Positions 1 to 9,063 are shown, counted from the first letter of the stretch. The stretch: 64,000 nt of DNA from Caenimonas aquaedulcis (GCF_015831345.1 NZ_JADWYS010000001.1:1498118-1562117); one strand, 5' to 3'. Notes: generated by a model not told the origin, from the sequence alone. Program-made: numbers and translations.

Positions 1-1247
1 AAGTCGAAGCTCGCGCGGAAGCGCGGCTGCTCGACGAGGCTGAAGGGCGCGCTGCCGGTGCGTTTTTCGAAACGCGGCTGCATCATCCAGATCTCGCGCA
101 TGTCGGCGGCGAGCTTGCCGCGGCCCGACACGTCGCCGATGCGCGCGTTGAACACGTCGTCGATCGCGTCCTGCAGCGCGGGGAAGGGGTGCTGCCGGTC
201 CTGCAGGCGCCGCGCCCAGCCGTCGCGCACGTCGGACCACAGCACGCAGGCCAGCAGGAAGCTGGGCGCGACGGGCTTGCCTTCATTGACTCGCCGGTCG
301 GTGTCCTGCAGCGCCGACTGCACGAAGGGCTCGTCCGCACGTTCGACGACGAGGTCCAGCAGCGGATAGATGCCCCGCGACATGCCCAGCGCCTTCAGCT
401 GCGCGATGGTCGCGAGCGAATGGCCAGTTTGCAGCAGCTTGAGCATTTCGTCGAACAGCCGGCTTTGCGGCACGTCGGCCAGCAGCGCCTGGCACTGCAC
501 CAGGGGCGCGGCCGTCTTCGGGTCGAGCTTGAAGCCGAGCGGGTTCAGCTTGGCCGCGAAGCGCACGGCGCGGATGATGCGCACCGGGTCCTCGCGGTAG
601 CGCGTGAGCGGGTCGCCGATCATGCGCAGGGTGCGTTTCTTCGCGTCCTTGATGCCGTTGTGGTAGTCGACCACGGTCTGCGTTTCCGGGTCGTAGTACA
701 TCGCGTTGATGGTGAAGTCGCGGCGCGTCGCGTCTTCTTCCTGCGGGCCCCACACGTTGTCGCGCAGCACGCGGCCGGTCGAGTCCACCGCGTGCTTCAT
801 GCCCGCGAGTTCGCTCTTGCTCGTCTTCTCGTTGCCCGCGACCTGTTCCGCGGCGGCGTTGTCCATGTAGGCGCGGAAGGTCGACACCTCGATCACTTCA
901 TGTTCGCGCCCTCGGCCGTACACGACGTGCACGATGCGAAAGCGCCGGCCGATGATGAATGCGCGGCGAAAGAGGCTCTTGACCTGCTCCGGCGTGGCCG
1001 ACGTCGCCACGTCGAAGTCCTTGGGCCGCAGGCCGACCAGCAGGTCGCGCACGGCGCCGCCGACGATGTAGGCCTCGTAGCCGGCCTCCTTGAGTGTGTG
1101 CACCACGTTGAGCGCGCGGTCGTCCACGAGCTTCGGGTCGATCCCGTGCTCCTGCGGACCCACTTCCTGGCGCTTGCCGAAACTGGGCTTGCCGCCCTTG
1201 GGGCCGGACGATTTGCCCAGCAGCTTGTCGATGAATTTCTTGATCAT
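1..1247 (-). CDS. pcnB: Poly(A) polymerase I (partial, 3' end outside window)
   Basis: Adds 3' poly(A) tails to RNAs, promoting their decay. Reading from the ATG at 1247, the frame is open to the left edge (about 415 codons), so the C-terminus is missing. The class II nucleotidyltransferase fold is visible: a GGAVRD motif near residue 67, the metal-binding DFD about 14 residues later, and an RRDFTINAM motif typical of PcnB and CCA-adding enzymes. The sequence then continues into the PcnB-type RNA-binding region (RYREDPVRIIRAVRFAAKL). The lysine- and glycine-rich N-terminal extension before the catalytic core is usual for proteobacterial PcnB rather than for a CCA enzyme. The start overlaps the stop of the upstream HAD gene (ATGA), indicating translational coupling. 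Confidence 0.93.
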   Translation of the reverse strand, partial: MIKKFIDKLLGKSSGPKGGKPSFGKRQEVGPQEHGIDPKLVDDRALNVVHTLKEAGYEAYIVGGAVRDLLVGLRPKDFDVATSATPEQVKSLFRRAFIIGRRFRIVHVVYGRGREHEVIEVSTFRAYMDNAAAEQVAGNEKTSKSELAGMKHAVDSTGRVLRDNVWGPQEEDATRRDFTINAMYYDPETQTVVDYHNGIKDAKKRTLRMIGDPLTRYREDPVRIIRAVRFAAKLNPLGFKLDPKTAAPLVQCQALLADVPQSRLFDEMLKLLQTGHSLATIAQLKALGMSRGIYPLLDLVVERADEPFVQSALQDTDRRVNEGKPVAPSFLLACVLWSDVRDGWARRLQDRQHPFPALQDAIDDVFNARIGDVSGRGKLAADMREIWMMQPRFEKRTGSAPFSLVEQPRFRASFD

Positions 1248-1915
1248 GTCTTGTCGAATAAATCGAGTATGCGCCAGCCGCGCGCCTGCGCGACGGCGCG
1301 CAGGCGCGCGTCCGGGTTGGTCGCCACCGGGTGGTCCACCTGTTCCATGAGGGCCAGGTCGTTGATGGAATCGGTATAGAAAGTCGACTCCACGCCGTCC
1401 CAATCCAGGCCGCGCGCCGCCAGCCATTGGGCCACACGTTGGACCTTGCCTTCGCGCGCGGAGGGAATGCCGGCGATTTCGCCGGTGATCCAGCCGCCGG
1501 CATCGCGCTCCAGCTCGACGGCGATCAGCTCATCCACCCCGAAGGCCTTCGCGATCGGTCGGGTGACGAATTCGTTGGTGGCCGTCACGATCACGAGCTG
1601 GTCGCCCTGCTCGCGGTGGCGCTGCACGAGCTCGAGCGCAGGCTCGCGCAGGGCGGGCCGGATCACGGTCTCCATGAAGAGCCGGTGGGCCTTCTCCGCT
1701 TCCTGCGGGCCACGTTCGCGCACCGCCTGGACGGCGAAGCGCACGTAGTCGTGGATGTCGAGCGTGCCGGCCTTGTAGTGCTCGAAGAATTCGTCGTTGC
1801 GGCGCTTGAACACGACGGGGTCGGTCCAGCCGATGTCCTGGCTGAACACGCCCCAGGAATAGTCGGAGTCGATGGGCAGGAGCGTGTGGTCGAGGTCGAA
1901 GAGCGCGAGCTTCAT
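1244..1915 (-). CDS. HAD-IB family phosphatase
   Basis: A 223-residue hydrolase of the haloacid dehalogenase superfamily, subclass IB (phosphoserine-phosphatase-like). Motif I is DLDHT at residues 7-11 (nucleophile D7, acid/base D9), motif II is the TAT at 111-113, a lysine near 157 fits motif III, and motif IV is TDSINDLAL at 181-189. A helical cap lies between motifs I and II. Members act as small phosphomonoesterases (phosphoserine, histidinol phosphate and others), and the sequence alone does not give the substrate. It sits 13 bases after hda and overlaps pcnB by 4 bases, so it is probably co-transcribed with both. Confidence 0.85.
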   Translation of the reverse strand: MKLALFDLDHTLLPIDSDYSWGVFSQDIGWTDPVVFKRRNDEFFEHYKAGTLDIHDYVRFAVQAVRERGPQEAEKAHRLFMETVIRPALREPALELVQRHREQGDQLVIVTATNEFVTRPIAKAFGVDELIAVELERDAGGWITGEIAGIPSAREGKVQRVAQWLAARGLDWDGVESTFYTDSINDLALMEQVDHPVATNPDARLRAVAQARGWRILDLFDKT

Positions 1916-1928
1916 GCGCAGGCCGTTT

Positions 1929-2603
1929 TCATTCGCTCTCCAGCATCGCCTTGATCAGCGGAATGGTGATCGCGCGCTTGGTCTGCAGCGCGTAGCCGTC
2001 GAGCTGTTCGAGCAGCTGCATCAGGCTGCCGAGGTCGCGCGAGAAGCGCGTGAGCATGAAGTCCATCACCTCGTCGCCGAGGAACACGCCCCGCGCATCG
2101 GCGGCCTGGCGCAGCACGGCGCGGCGCTCCGGCTCGCTCAGCACCTGCAGCTGGAACACGTGCCCCCACCCGAGGCGGGTGCGCAGGTCTTCCCGCAGCT
2201 TGAGGTCGGCCGGCGGCAGCTCGCCCGCCGCCAGCACGCCGCGCTGCAGGGTCTGCGCGTTCACGAACCAGTTGAAGGCGGCGTGCTGCTGCACGGCCGT
2301 GTACAGGTGGACATCGTCCATCAGGACCACGGCCCACCGCTCGTCGAACTCCGGCGGCTCGTGCACGGACGGATCGAGCCAGCCGGCCGTCGCGCCCTGC
2401 TCGCGCAAGGTTTCCGCGACGGCCTTGAGCAGGTGCGTCTTGCCGCTGCCGCTCGCGCCCCACAGGTAGGTGGGGACGGGCGAGCGCGTCGGGCTGCCCG
2501 CCCACAGCTGGAGATGGCGGAATGCCGCCTCGTTGGGTCCCGCGCAGAAGCTCGACAGCGTCGGTCCGCGGGCGAGGCCGATGTCCAGCGCGATCTGCTT
2601 CAC
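1929..2603 (-). CDS. hda: DnaA-related regulator Hda
   Basis: A 224-residue AAA+ protein that, with the DNA-loaded sliding clamp, stimulates ATP hydrolysis by DnaA after initiation (RIDA), preventing re-initiation. Walker A is GASGSGKT at residues 49-56 and Walker B is VLMDD at 93-97. The N-terminus carries QIALDI (residues 3-8), which fits the clamp-binding motif placed at the start of Hda proteins. The length matches Hda, which lacks the DnaA DNA-binding domain. The start is GTG at 2603, overlapping the stop of the permease gene by 4 bases (GTGA), so expression is probably coupled to it. Confidence 0.92.
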   Translation of the reverse strand: MKQIALDIGLARGPTLSSFCAGPNEAAFRHLQLWAGSPTRSPVPTYLWGASGSGKTHLLKAVAETLREQGATAGWLDPSVHEPPEFDERWAVVLMDDVHLYTAVQQHAAFNWFVNAQTLQRGVLAAGELPPADLKLREDLRTRLGWGHVFQLQVLSEPERRAVLRQAADARGVFLGDEVMDFMLTRFSRDLGSLMQLLEQLDGYALQTKRAITIPLIKAMLESE

Positions 2604-3670
2604 ACCCCGCCCCGGTAGAGGTTGCTGCCGAGATAGCCGCTGCGGATGCGGCGGATCGCCACCAGCAGCACAGCGCTTGCGGGCAGTGCCACGAACACGC
2701 CGACGAAGCCGAACAGCTGCCCGAAGGCCAGCAAGGCGAAGATGACCGCCAGCGGATGCAGGCCGATGCGCTCGCCGACGAGCCGCGGCGTGAGGTAGAA
2801 ACCCTCGATCACCTGGCCCGTGCCGTACACGGCGGCGACCATCACCAGCGCCTTCAAGGATGCGAACTGCAGCAGCCCCGCGAGCAGGGCCAGCAGCAAG
2901 CCGATTCCGAAGCCGACGTAAGGCACGAACATCGCGAGGCCGGTGAAAAAGCCGATCGGCAGGGCGAGGTCCAGGCCGAACAGCGCGAGGCCGACGCTGT
3001 AGAAAACCGCCATGGTCAGCATCACCAGCAACTGCCCGCGCAGGTACTGCCCGAGCACCATGTCGGCTTCCTCCCGGAAAGAGTCGACGCCGGGGCGCGC
3101 GCGCGGCGGCACGAGCTCCAGCACGCGCGCGACGAACTGTTTCCAGTCGAGCAGGAGGTAGAAGAGCGCGACGGGGATCAGCACCGCGTTGCCGATGACG
3201 GTCAGCGCGACACTGCCGCCGAGGCGCAGGGACGGCAGCACCGAATTGAACGCATCGGCGTAATTGGCGTTGAGGTAGCGCTGCACGACCGCCTTCAGGC
3301 TCTCGAGGTCCAGCGCGACGTGGATGCCGAACTGCTGCAGCCAGGGCGCGAGGGTCGAATTGAGTTTGTCGAACACCGAGGGAAGCTGCTGGCGCATCAG
3401 CGGGATTTCCTTGGCGACCACGGGCACGATCAGCAGCACGAGGCTCACGAACGCGAGGATGAACAGCAGCTCCACGACAATGACCGCCAGCACGCGCGGC
3501 ATGCGCGTGCGCAGGGACAGCAGATCGACCAGCGGCGTGAGGGCGTAGGCCAGCACCGCGGCTACCACGAAGGGCGTCAGCACCGGCCCGAGGGAGCGCA
3601 GCGCCAGCACGGCCAGCAGCGCGATCAGCAGCCAGGCTGCCGCGCGTTTCTGGCCGGAGGTGAACTGCAT
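2600..3670 (-). CDS. AI-2E family transporter (PerM-like permease)
   Basis: A 356-residue integral membrane protein of the AI-2 exporter/PerM family. Two hydrophobic stretches occupy about residues 12-48, a third about 60-85, a long soluble insertion follows, and four or more further helices lie in the C-terminal half, ending in the family's ALLAFGQLFGFVGVFVALP region. The ATG at 3670 gives an N-terminus that leads straight into the first helix; the same frame stays open far upstream only because it is antisense to purM. It lies 14 bases after purM and overlaps hda. Substrates in this family are poorly defined, so transport of autoinducer-2 should not be assumed. Confidence 0.88.
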   Translation of the reverse strand: MQFTSGQKRAAAWLLIALLAVLALRSLGPVLTPFVVAAVLAYALTPLVDLLSLRTRMPRVLAVIVVELLFILAFVSLVLLIVPVVAKEIPLMRQQLPSVFDKLNSTLAPWLQQFGIHVALDLESLKAVVQRYLNANYADAFNSVLPSLRLGGSVALTVIGNAVLIPVALFYLLLDWKQFVARVLELVPPRARPGVDSFREEADMVLGQYLRGQLLVMLTMAVFYSVGLALFGLDLALPIGFFTGLAMFVPYVGFGIGLLLALLAGLLQFASLKALVMVAAVYGTGQVIEGFYLTPRLVGERIGLHPLAVIFALLAFGQLFGFVGVFVALPASAVLLVAIRRIRSGYLGSNLYRGGV

Positions 3671-3684
3671 CGTGCCGGGCCGGG

Positions 3685-4806
3685 TCAGCGCAGCTGGAGG
3701 TCGTCGTCGCCGAAGCGGATGCCCAGCGGCTCGATCAGCAACTGCTTGGGACCGGCTTCCACGCGGCCCGCGACGAGCGCGGCCACGCCCGCCGCTTGCG
3801 CCACTTCCACCGTGCGCTGCGCATCCTGCGCGCGCACGAAGAGCGCGAATCCCGCGCCCATGTTGAGCGTGCTGTAGGCCTCGCGATCGTCCTGCTTCGC
3901 GTGCTCCTGCATGAAGCGCAGGACCGGCGTCACGGGAGGCACCTTGTCGATGCGGTACGTCAGGGTGGCGGGGTGGCGCAGGAGCTTGCGCCATCCATGC
4001 CCCGTGATGTTGGCGCAGTAGTGGGGTGTGATGCCCGCCTTGTACAAGGCTTCGGTCACCGGCGAATAGAGCACGGTCGGGGCGAGCAGCGCTTCGCCAT
4101 ACGTCGTGCCGTCGGGCAGCTTCGTGAGATAGCCCTGCGGCAGGCGCTCCACCAGTTTGCGCGCGAGGCTGAGGCCATTGGCGTGGATGCCGCTGGAAGC
4201 CAGGAGCACGATGGCGTCGCCGGCCGCGAGCTTGTCGCCCACCGACAGCCGCTCCTTCGGGTTGACGAGGCCGGTGCAGGATGCCGCCAGGTCGATCCGC
4301 CCGGCTTCGACGATGCCTGCGAGCGCCGGCGTCTCTCCGCCGCCCCACGCCACGCCGCAGGTGTCGCAGGCGCGCTTCCAGCCCGCCACCAGCGCCTGCG
4401 AGCGCTGCGCGTCGCCGAACCAGTCGGACCCGCCCGCCGACCAGTACGCCTGGACGACCAGCGGCGTCGCGCCGACGGTGATGAGGTCGTTGACCGCCAT
4501 GGCGATCGTGTCCTGCGCGATGGAGTCGTAGTAGCTCTTGCCGGTGAGCTTCTGCATATCGTCCGCGACGAGCGTCTTGGTGCCCAGGCACTCCACGATC
4601 GAGGCGAGGTAGAAAGGGCCCACATCCACGACATAGGCCGATTCGCCCCGGGAGGCGGGGACTTCGGTGAACCCATGCGCCGCGAGGTTGGCGCCGGTGG
4701 CTGCCGCCGCGCGCTGCGCTGCCACCTTGAGGGGGTCGATCAGGTCGTAATTGACGCCCGCCTGTTCATAGCTCAAGGTGCCGGTGGACGTGTCTTTCGG
4801 ATTCAT
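3685..4806 (-). CDS. purM: AIR synthase (PurM family), divergent type
   Basis: A 373-residue protein of the PurM/SelD ATP-binding fold. PurM makes aminoimidazole ribonucleotide in step 5 of purine synthesis. The N-terminus (LSYEQAGVNY, residues 11-20) matches the PurM opening LSYKDAGV, and a VNDL motif (about 105-108), GGGETP (155-160) and an SSGIHANGLSL segment are all present. The glycine-rich ATP loop SGTDGVGTKL of the common enzyme is replaced by ECLGTKTLV (72-80). The C-terminal half (TGHGWRKLLR, STLNMGAGF) resembles the alternative PurM type seen in Bacteroidetes more than the usual proteobacterial one. The purM-permease-hda neighbourhood supports the assignment. It may instead be an AIR-synthase-related paralogue with another role. 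Confidence 0.72.
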   Translation of the reverse strand: MNPKDTSTGTLSYEQAGVNYDLIDPLKVAAQRAAAATGANLAAHGFTEVPASRGESAYVVDVGPFYLASIVECLGTKTLVADDMQKLTGKSYYDSIAQDTIAMAVNDLITVGATPLVVQAYWSAGGSDWFGDAQRSQALVAGWKRACDTCGVAWGGGETPALAGIVEAGRIDLAASCTGLVNPKERLSVGDKLAAGDAIVLLASSGIHANGLSLARKLVERLPQGYLTKLPDGTTYGEALLAPTVLYSPVTEALYKAGITPHYCANITGHGWRKLLRHPATLTYRIDKVPPVTPVLRFMQEHAKQDDREAYSTLNMGAGFALFVRAQDAQRTVEVAQAAGVAALVAGRVEAGPKQLLIEPLGIRFGDDDLQLR

Positions 4807-4855
4807 CCCCAAATTATCGCCGCACCGTGCGTGCGCCCCGGGGACCGCGGGGACT

Positions 4856-5707
4856 TCAGTTCTTCTCGCGCCGCAGGCTCGCCACGCGGTCGGCGATGAC
4901 ATCGATGTCCAGTGCGTCCTGCGCGTGGACCAGGTAGGTTTCCAGGTCGTGCACGGCCAGCGCGGCATGGCCCTGCTCCGCATGCGCGAGACCGCGGTCC
5001 CGGTATTCGGCCCACGCCTCCGGCAGCAGGATCACCAGCCTGTCCTGCACGGCGATGGCACGCTGCCAGTCCTCCTGCGCATGGTGGATTTCCTTCAGGT
5101 TGCGCAGCATGCGCGCGATGATGTCGCGGCCGGGCGCGGCCTGCAGGTACAGGCCGAGCGGCACCTCGAATTCGTCCACCAGGCCGCTGCGGCGCTTGTA
5201 GGGTTCGAGCCGTTCGGAGAGTTCCTCGCGCGACAGCGACTGCCCGGTGAACGGGTCGATCACCACCTGGCCCTTGGGCAGGTTGACCTTCACCATGAAG
5301 TGGCCGGGAAAACAGACGCCCCGCGCATGCAGGCCCAGGCCCTGCGCGAGTTCGACCCACAGCACCGCCAGCGATATCTGGATACCGCGGCGGGTGCGCA
5401 GCACGACATTGAGGTAGCTGTTGTCGGGGTCGCAGTAATCGTTGACGTTGCCGCCGAACGACAGGTCGCGAAAGAAGAACTGGTTGAGCATGCGCAGCCG
5501 CTGCAAGGCGCCGGCGTCCGCCGGCAGCCGGCGCTTCAGGCGGGCGAGCAACTGGTCCACGTCGCCCAGCACCTGCTGCACGTCGAGGTCGGGGTATTCG
5601 TCCTGCGCGATGCTGGCCGCGGCTTCCAGCAGGGGAAATTCGTCGTCGCTCTGCACCAGCGAGGCGAAATACTCGAGCGGCGTCGGGGCCGTGAGGTTCA
5701 GCTGCAT
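4856..5707 (-). CDS. SirB1-family transglutaminase-like/TPR protein
   Basis: A 283-residue cytoplasmic protein. Residues about 45-175 form the SirB1 transglutaminase-like core, including the NSYLNVVL, RRGIQISLAVLWVELA and GVCFPGHFMVKV segments typical of the family. The C-terminal 90 residues look like one or two helical TPR-type repeats. SirB1 proteins are widespread in proteobacteria and their biochemical role is not established. The ATG at 5707 is the first good start. The gene lies between murJ (57 bases upstream) and purM (49 bases downstream) on the same strand, so it is probably in the same transcript. Confidence 0.85.
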   Translation of the reverse strand: MQLNLTAPTPLEYFASLVQSDDEFPLLEAAASIAQDEYPDLDVQQVLGDVDQLLARLKRRLPADAGALQRLRMLNQFFFRDLSFGGNVNDYCDPDNSYLNVVLRTRRGIQISLAVLWVELAQGLGLHARGVCFPGHFMVKVNLPKGQVVIDPFTGQSLSREELSERLEPYKRRSGLVDEFEVPLGLYLQAAPGRDIIARMLRNLKEIHHAQEDWQRAIAVQDRLVILLPEAWAEYRDRGLAHAEQGHAALAVHDLETYLVHAQDALDIDVIADRVASLRREKN

Positions 5708-5764
5708 GAAGTCTTTGTAATGGAGTGGCCCGCGCGCGTCAAGCGACTGCGGACCGCGGTTGCA

Positions 5765-7330
5765 TCAACGCGTCACGAACTGCCGCAGTTTCAGCCCGGC
5801 GGCCCACAGCGCTACAAAATAAATAGCGCCGGAGGCAGCCAGGACACAGGCCATGAGGCCGGCGCGGTACAGCGGTTCGGCCCGCATCTCGATCCAGGGA
5901 AAGCTTGTCGCGGCCCACATGAGGAAGATGGTCAGCAGCGCGCTCGCGCCGACCACCTGCAGGCCGAACACGCCCCAGCCGGGCGACGGCTTGTAGCTGC
6001 CGCGCTTGAGCAGCCCGACCAGCAGCCAGCCCGCGTTGATGAGCGCGCCGATGCCGATGGACAACGCGAGACCGGCTTGGCGCAGCGAAGGCACGAGCGC
6101 GAGGTTGAGCAGCTGCGTCACGATGAGCACGACGATCGCGATGCGCACCGGCGTCTTCATGTCGCGGCTGGCGTAGAAGCCCGGCGCCAGGACCTTGATC
6201 GCGACCAGGCCGAGCAGACCCACCCCGTAGCCCGCGAGCGCGAGCGACACCTGCGACACGTCGCTTTCCTTGAACGCGCCGTAGTGGAACAGCGTTGCAA
6301 CCAGCGGCTTGGCGAACACCAGGAGGGCCACGGAGGAAGGCACGGCCAGCAGCACGACGAGTCGCAGGCCCCAATCCAGCATGGCGGAATAGCGCACGGG
6401 ATCGTCGCTGGCCTTGGCGCTGGCCAGCTGCGGCGTCAGCACGACCCCGATCGCGACGCCGAGCATCGCGGTCGGGAATTCCATCAGGCGGCCCGCGTAA
6501 TCCAGCCAGGTGACGTTGCCGGGGCCCAGCCAGGACGCGATCTGCGTGTTGATCATCAGGGAGATCTGCGACACGCCCACCCCCAGCAGCGCCGGCGCCA
6601 TCATCCCCGCCACCTCGCGCGTGCCGGCGTCGGCCCAGGCCTCGCGAATGCGCCGCCAGCTCACGCCGATGCGTGGCAGCAGGCCCAGGCGCCTCAGCGC
6701 CGGAACCTGTACGGCCAGCTGCATGACCCCGCCCAGCATCACGCCCCCCGCCATCGCGTAGATGGGCTCGATGCCCATGCGGCCGAACCAGGGCGCGCCG
6801 AACCACGCGGCCGCGATCATGCACAGGTTGAGCAGAACGGGGGTGGCCGCGGGCACGGCGTAATGCCGCCAGGTATTCAGGATGCCCGAGGACAGCGCGA
6901 CCATCGACATGAAGCCGATGTACGGGAACATCCACCGGGTCATGAGCACGGCCGCCTCGAAACCGTGCGGGGACTGCTTCAGGCCACTGGCCAGCGCCCA
7001 CACCAGGACCGGTGCGCCCGCGACCCCGACGACGCAGGTCCCCAACAGCGCCCAGGCCAGCGCGGTGGCGACGGAATCGATCAGCCGGCGGGTCACTTGC
7101 GCCCCGTCGCGCTCCTTGGAATGCGCGAGGGCGGGCACGAAGGCCTGGCTGAAGGCGCCTTCGGCGAACAGGCGCCTGAACAGGTTCGGGATGCGGAAGG
7201 CAACGTTGAAGGCGTCCGTCAGCGCGCTCGCCCCGAAGGTGGATGCCATCAGCAGGTCCCTCATGAGCCCGGTCACGCGGGAGGCGAAGGTCAGGAGGGA
7301 AACGGTGGAGGCGGCTTTGAGTAGGCTCAT
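5765..7330 (-). CDS. murJ: Lipid II flippase MurJ
   Basis: A 521-residue inner-membrane protein of the MOP superfamily that moves lipid II to the periplasmic face for peptidoglycan synthesis. It has the conserved MurJ opening ([18 protein letters not shown], about residues 17-34), the [20 protein letters not shown] signature (about 46-65), and about 14 hydrophobic helices over the normal family length. The arginines of the central cavity regions (RVTG, RRLFAEG) are retained. It is divergent from rpsT, a common arrangement in betaproteobacteria, and is the first gene of the minus-strand block. Confidence 0.95.
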   Translation of the reverse strand: MSLLKAASTVSLLTFASRVTGLMRDLLMASTFGASALTDAFNVAFRIPNLFRRLFAEGAFSQAFVPALAHSKERDGAQVTRRLIDSVATALAWALLGTCVVGVAGAPVLVWALASGLKQSPHGFEAAVLMTRWMFPYIGFMSMVALSSGILNTWRHYAVPAATPVLLNLCMIAAAWFGAPWFGRMGIEPIYAMAGGVMLGGVMQLAVQVPALRRLGLLPRIGVSWRRIREAWADAGTREVAGMMAPALLGVGVSQISLMINTQIASWLGPGNVTWLDYAGRLMEFPTAMLGVAIGVVLTPQLASAKASDDPVRYSAMLDWGLRLVVLLAVPSSVALLVFAKPLVATLFHYGAFKESDVSQVSLALAGYGVGLLGLVAIKVLAPGFYASRDMKTPVRIAIVVLIVTQLLNLALVPSLRQAGLALSIGIGALINAGWLLVGLLKRGSYKPSPGWGVFGLQVVGASALLTIFLMWAATSFPWIEMRAEPLYRAGLMACVLAASGAIYFVALWAAGLKLRQFVTR

Positions 7331-7383
7331 CGGGGGTCTTTGCCCGGGAGTTTAGCCCGTGGGCGCGGGACGGCGGGCCGCGT

Positions 7384-7389
7384 TATAAT
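7384..7389 (+). promoter_or_regulatory. -10 element of the rpsT promoter
   Basis: A perfect TATAAT 46 bases before the rpsT start codon. No good -35 hexamer lies at the expected spacing; the sequence there is a GC-rich run. The position and perfect match fit a strong ribosomal-protein promoter. Confidence 0.7.
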
Positions 7390-7434
7390 GGTGGGCTTTG
7401 CTCGGCATCATCCTCAGACACAAAGGATTTACTC

Positions 7435-7737
7435 ATGGCATCAGCCAAACCCAAGAAAAAGAACCCGCGCCTCGCGTCGGGCCGTAAACGCGCACGCCAG
7501 GACGTCAAGCTCAATGCAGCGAACACGTCCCTGCGCTCCAAGTACCGCACCGCAGTGAAGAACGTCGAGAAGGCTGTCGCCGCAGGCGACAAGACCAAGG
7601 CGACGGAAGCCTTCGCCAAGGCGCAAAGCATCGTCGACACCATCGCCGACAAGCAGATCTTCCACAAGAACAAGGCCGCTCGCGACAAGAGCCGCCTGGC
7701 CGCCAAGGTGAAAGCCCTGGCTACCGCCGCCGCCTGA
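7435..7737 (+). CDS. rpsT: 30S ribosomal protein bS20
   Basis: A 100-residue, very basic protein with the bS20 opening ([22 protein letters not shown]) and the conserved [11 protein letters not shown] and [12 protein letters not shown] segments. It binds 16S rRNA in the body of the small subunit. An AAAGGA sequence lies about 10 bases before the ATG. It stands alone, with its own -10 box upstream and a hairpin terminator downstream. Confidence 0.97.
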   Translation: MASAKPKKKNPRLASGRKRARQDVKLNAANTSLRSKYRTAVKNVEKAVAAGDKTKATEAFAKAQSIVDTIADKQIFHKNKAARDKSRLAAKVKALATAAA

Positions 7738-7811
7738 CGTATTCAGGTCCAGCCCGGCCTCCTGTCCACAGGAAGCCGCCGTTTGAAACGGGTGCGCTGT
7801 CGAGCAAAGCC

Positions 7812-7836
7812 AAAGGCCGTCGAAAGACGGCCTTTT
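7812..7836 (+). terminator. Rho-independent terminator of rpsT
   Basis: A perfect 10-bp stem (AAAGGCCGTC / GACGGCCTTT) closed by a GAAA tetraloop, with four Ts at its 3' side, about 75 bases after the rpsT stop. The A-rich 5' side lets it also work for minus-strand transcripts, but the convergent beta-lactamase gene ends at 7862, just before it. Confidence 0.85.
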
Positions 7837-7861
7837 GCATTTCCGGGCCATCGAAGCAAGG

Positions 7862-8701
7862 TCAGCGCTTTTCCTGGGAGAGGCGGTCGTCCAGCCGCTT
7901 GCGTCCCGCATCGGCGATCGCCCTGCACGACCCGGTGTCGGCGTAAGCCGCGGACCCTTCCCGTGCCGCACGCTCGAGGCGACCCCAGAGGGCATTCACT
8001 TCCGGGTGGGCGGCAATGGCGATGTCGCAGGGGAGCTGGGCCATCGCCTCGAAGCTGCGCCGGAATTGGGCGATCAACTCGGGGTGCCGGGAAAACCGGA
8101 AGCCCTCGGCGGCCACGGCCGTGACGCTGTCGGCGAACACCATGTTCAGGCACTTGTCCTTCTCGCACGAACGCCACGTCCAGGTCGTGCCGCCCGGCGT
8201 GTGCCCGGGCGTGCTGTGCGCCGTGAGGGCCAGAGGCCCGAGCTTCACGACTTCGCCGTCGCGGACAGCCCCCACGCGCGCGGAACCGGGAAATGGCGAC
8301 AGCGTACCGAACTGCGGGTCCTGCCGGGGCGTCACTCCCGTGCGAAGCGTCTCCACATTGCCGGTCCCCGCGAGCACGCGGGCCCCGCTCGCCTTCTGCA
8401 AGGCGGCGATGCCCCCCGCGTGGTCGCCGTGCGCGTGCGAACTCAGGATGTAGCGGATGTCCCGGACGTCGTAGCCGAGCGTGCGGATGTTGGCCGCGAC
8501 CACCTTGGCGCCGGCCACCGTCGTGCCGTCAATGAGGATGTGGCCCGCGGGCGAAGTGATGAGCAAGGCGCTGATGCCCGCCGTGCCCACGTAATTCGTA
8601 GAGCCGTGGACCGTGAATGGCGCCTGTGGGGCGTCCCAATCGCCTTGCGCAGCGGCTGTACCGGCGCACAACACCAGCGCGGCGGCGAGCAACCCCTTCA
8701 T
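7862..8701 (-). CDS. Subclass B3 metallo-beta-lactamase-like protein
   Basis: A 279-residue exported MBL-fold hydrolase. The first ~19 residues are a Sec signal peptide ending in TAAAQG. Zinc ligands match subclass B3: the HAHGDH motif gives H89, H91, D93 and H94; GHTPGG gives H167; and AAHP gives H232. The intervening FADSV segment (189-193) and STPGHTPGGTTW are characteristic of B3 enzymes rather than of B1 lactamases, glyoxalases or RNases. It would act in the periplasm on beta-lactams, including carbapenems, if active. The start ATG at 8701 overlaps the stop of the DUF3579 gene. A non-lactam substrate cannot be excluded. Confidence 0.85.
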   Translation of the reverse strand: MKGLLAAALVLCAGTAAAQGDWDAPQAPFTVHGSTNYVGTAGISALLITSPAGHILIDGTTVAGAKVVAANIRTLGYDVRDIRYILSSHAHGDHAGGIAALQKASGARVLAGTGNVETLRTGVTPRQDPQFGTLSPFPGSARVGAVRDGEVVKLGPLALTAHSTPGHTPGGTTWTWRSCEKDKCLNMVFADSVTAVAAEGFRFSRHPELIAQFRRSFEAMAQLPCDIAIAAHPEVNALWGRLERAAREGSAAYADTGSCRAIADAGRKRLDDRLSQEKR

Positions 8702-9063
8702 GCCGCCGGCCCGCGTGTGGGCGGAGCGGCCACCGGCGCATCCGGAAGAAGGCATGCCTCGACCACCTGCAGGTCGTTGTCCCGCGCGAAGTTCATGACG
8801 AAGTCCCAGGCCATGACGTCGTAGGCCTTCAACTCGGAGTTCACCACCACGGACTTCACGCCGTCCACCGTGGTGGGCACACACCAGGGCGAATAGCTGA
8901 GGTGGCTGCCCGGCTGTGGCCCGCCGGGCCGGAACGAGCTCATGACGCCCGCCAGCCGCTCCGCCCAGTCGCTGGGGCGAAAGGTCTTCCCGTCCCGGGT
9001 GATGCCCTGGATGAAAACTTCTTTGGCGGAGGGGGAAACCATCATGTTGCGGCGCACAACCAT
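8698..9063 (-). CDS. DUF3579 family protein
   Basis: A 121-residue protein of unknown function recognised by its FIQGITRDGKTFRPSDWAERL segment (about 17-37) and its SHLSYSPWCVP and MNFARDN regions, which typify the betaproteobacterial DUF3579 family. There is no signal peptide or membrane segment. The N-terminus may start at M7 or M8 (MMVSPSAKE) rather than at the first Met. It overlaps the beta-lactamase gene by 4 bases (ATGA), so the lactamase depends on this transcript. It is divergent from argD, a neighbourhood I associate with this family. Confidence 0.8.
   Translation of the reverse strand: MVVRRNMMVSPSAKEVFIQGITRDGKTFRPSDWAERLAGVMSSFRPGGPQPGSHLSYSPWCVPTTVDGVKSVVVNSELKAYDVMAWDFVMNFARDNDLQVVEACLLPDAPVAAPPTRGPAA

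Noticed and set aside
4778..7324. A very long plus-strand open frame (848 codons) opposite murJ, the SirB1-like gene and purM
   Set aside because: It is rich in Arg, His, Gln and Ala, has no domain, and lies antisense to three well-recognised genes. It is a by-product of the high-GC code on the opposite strand.
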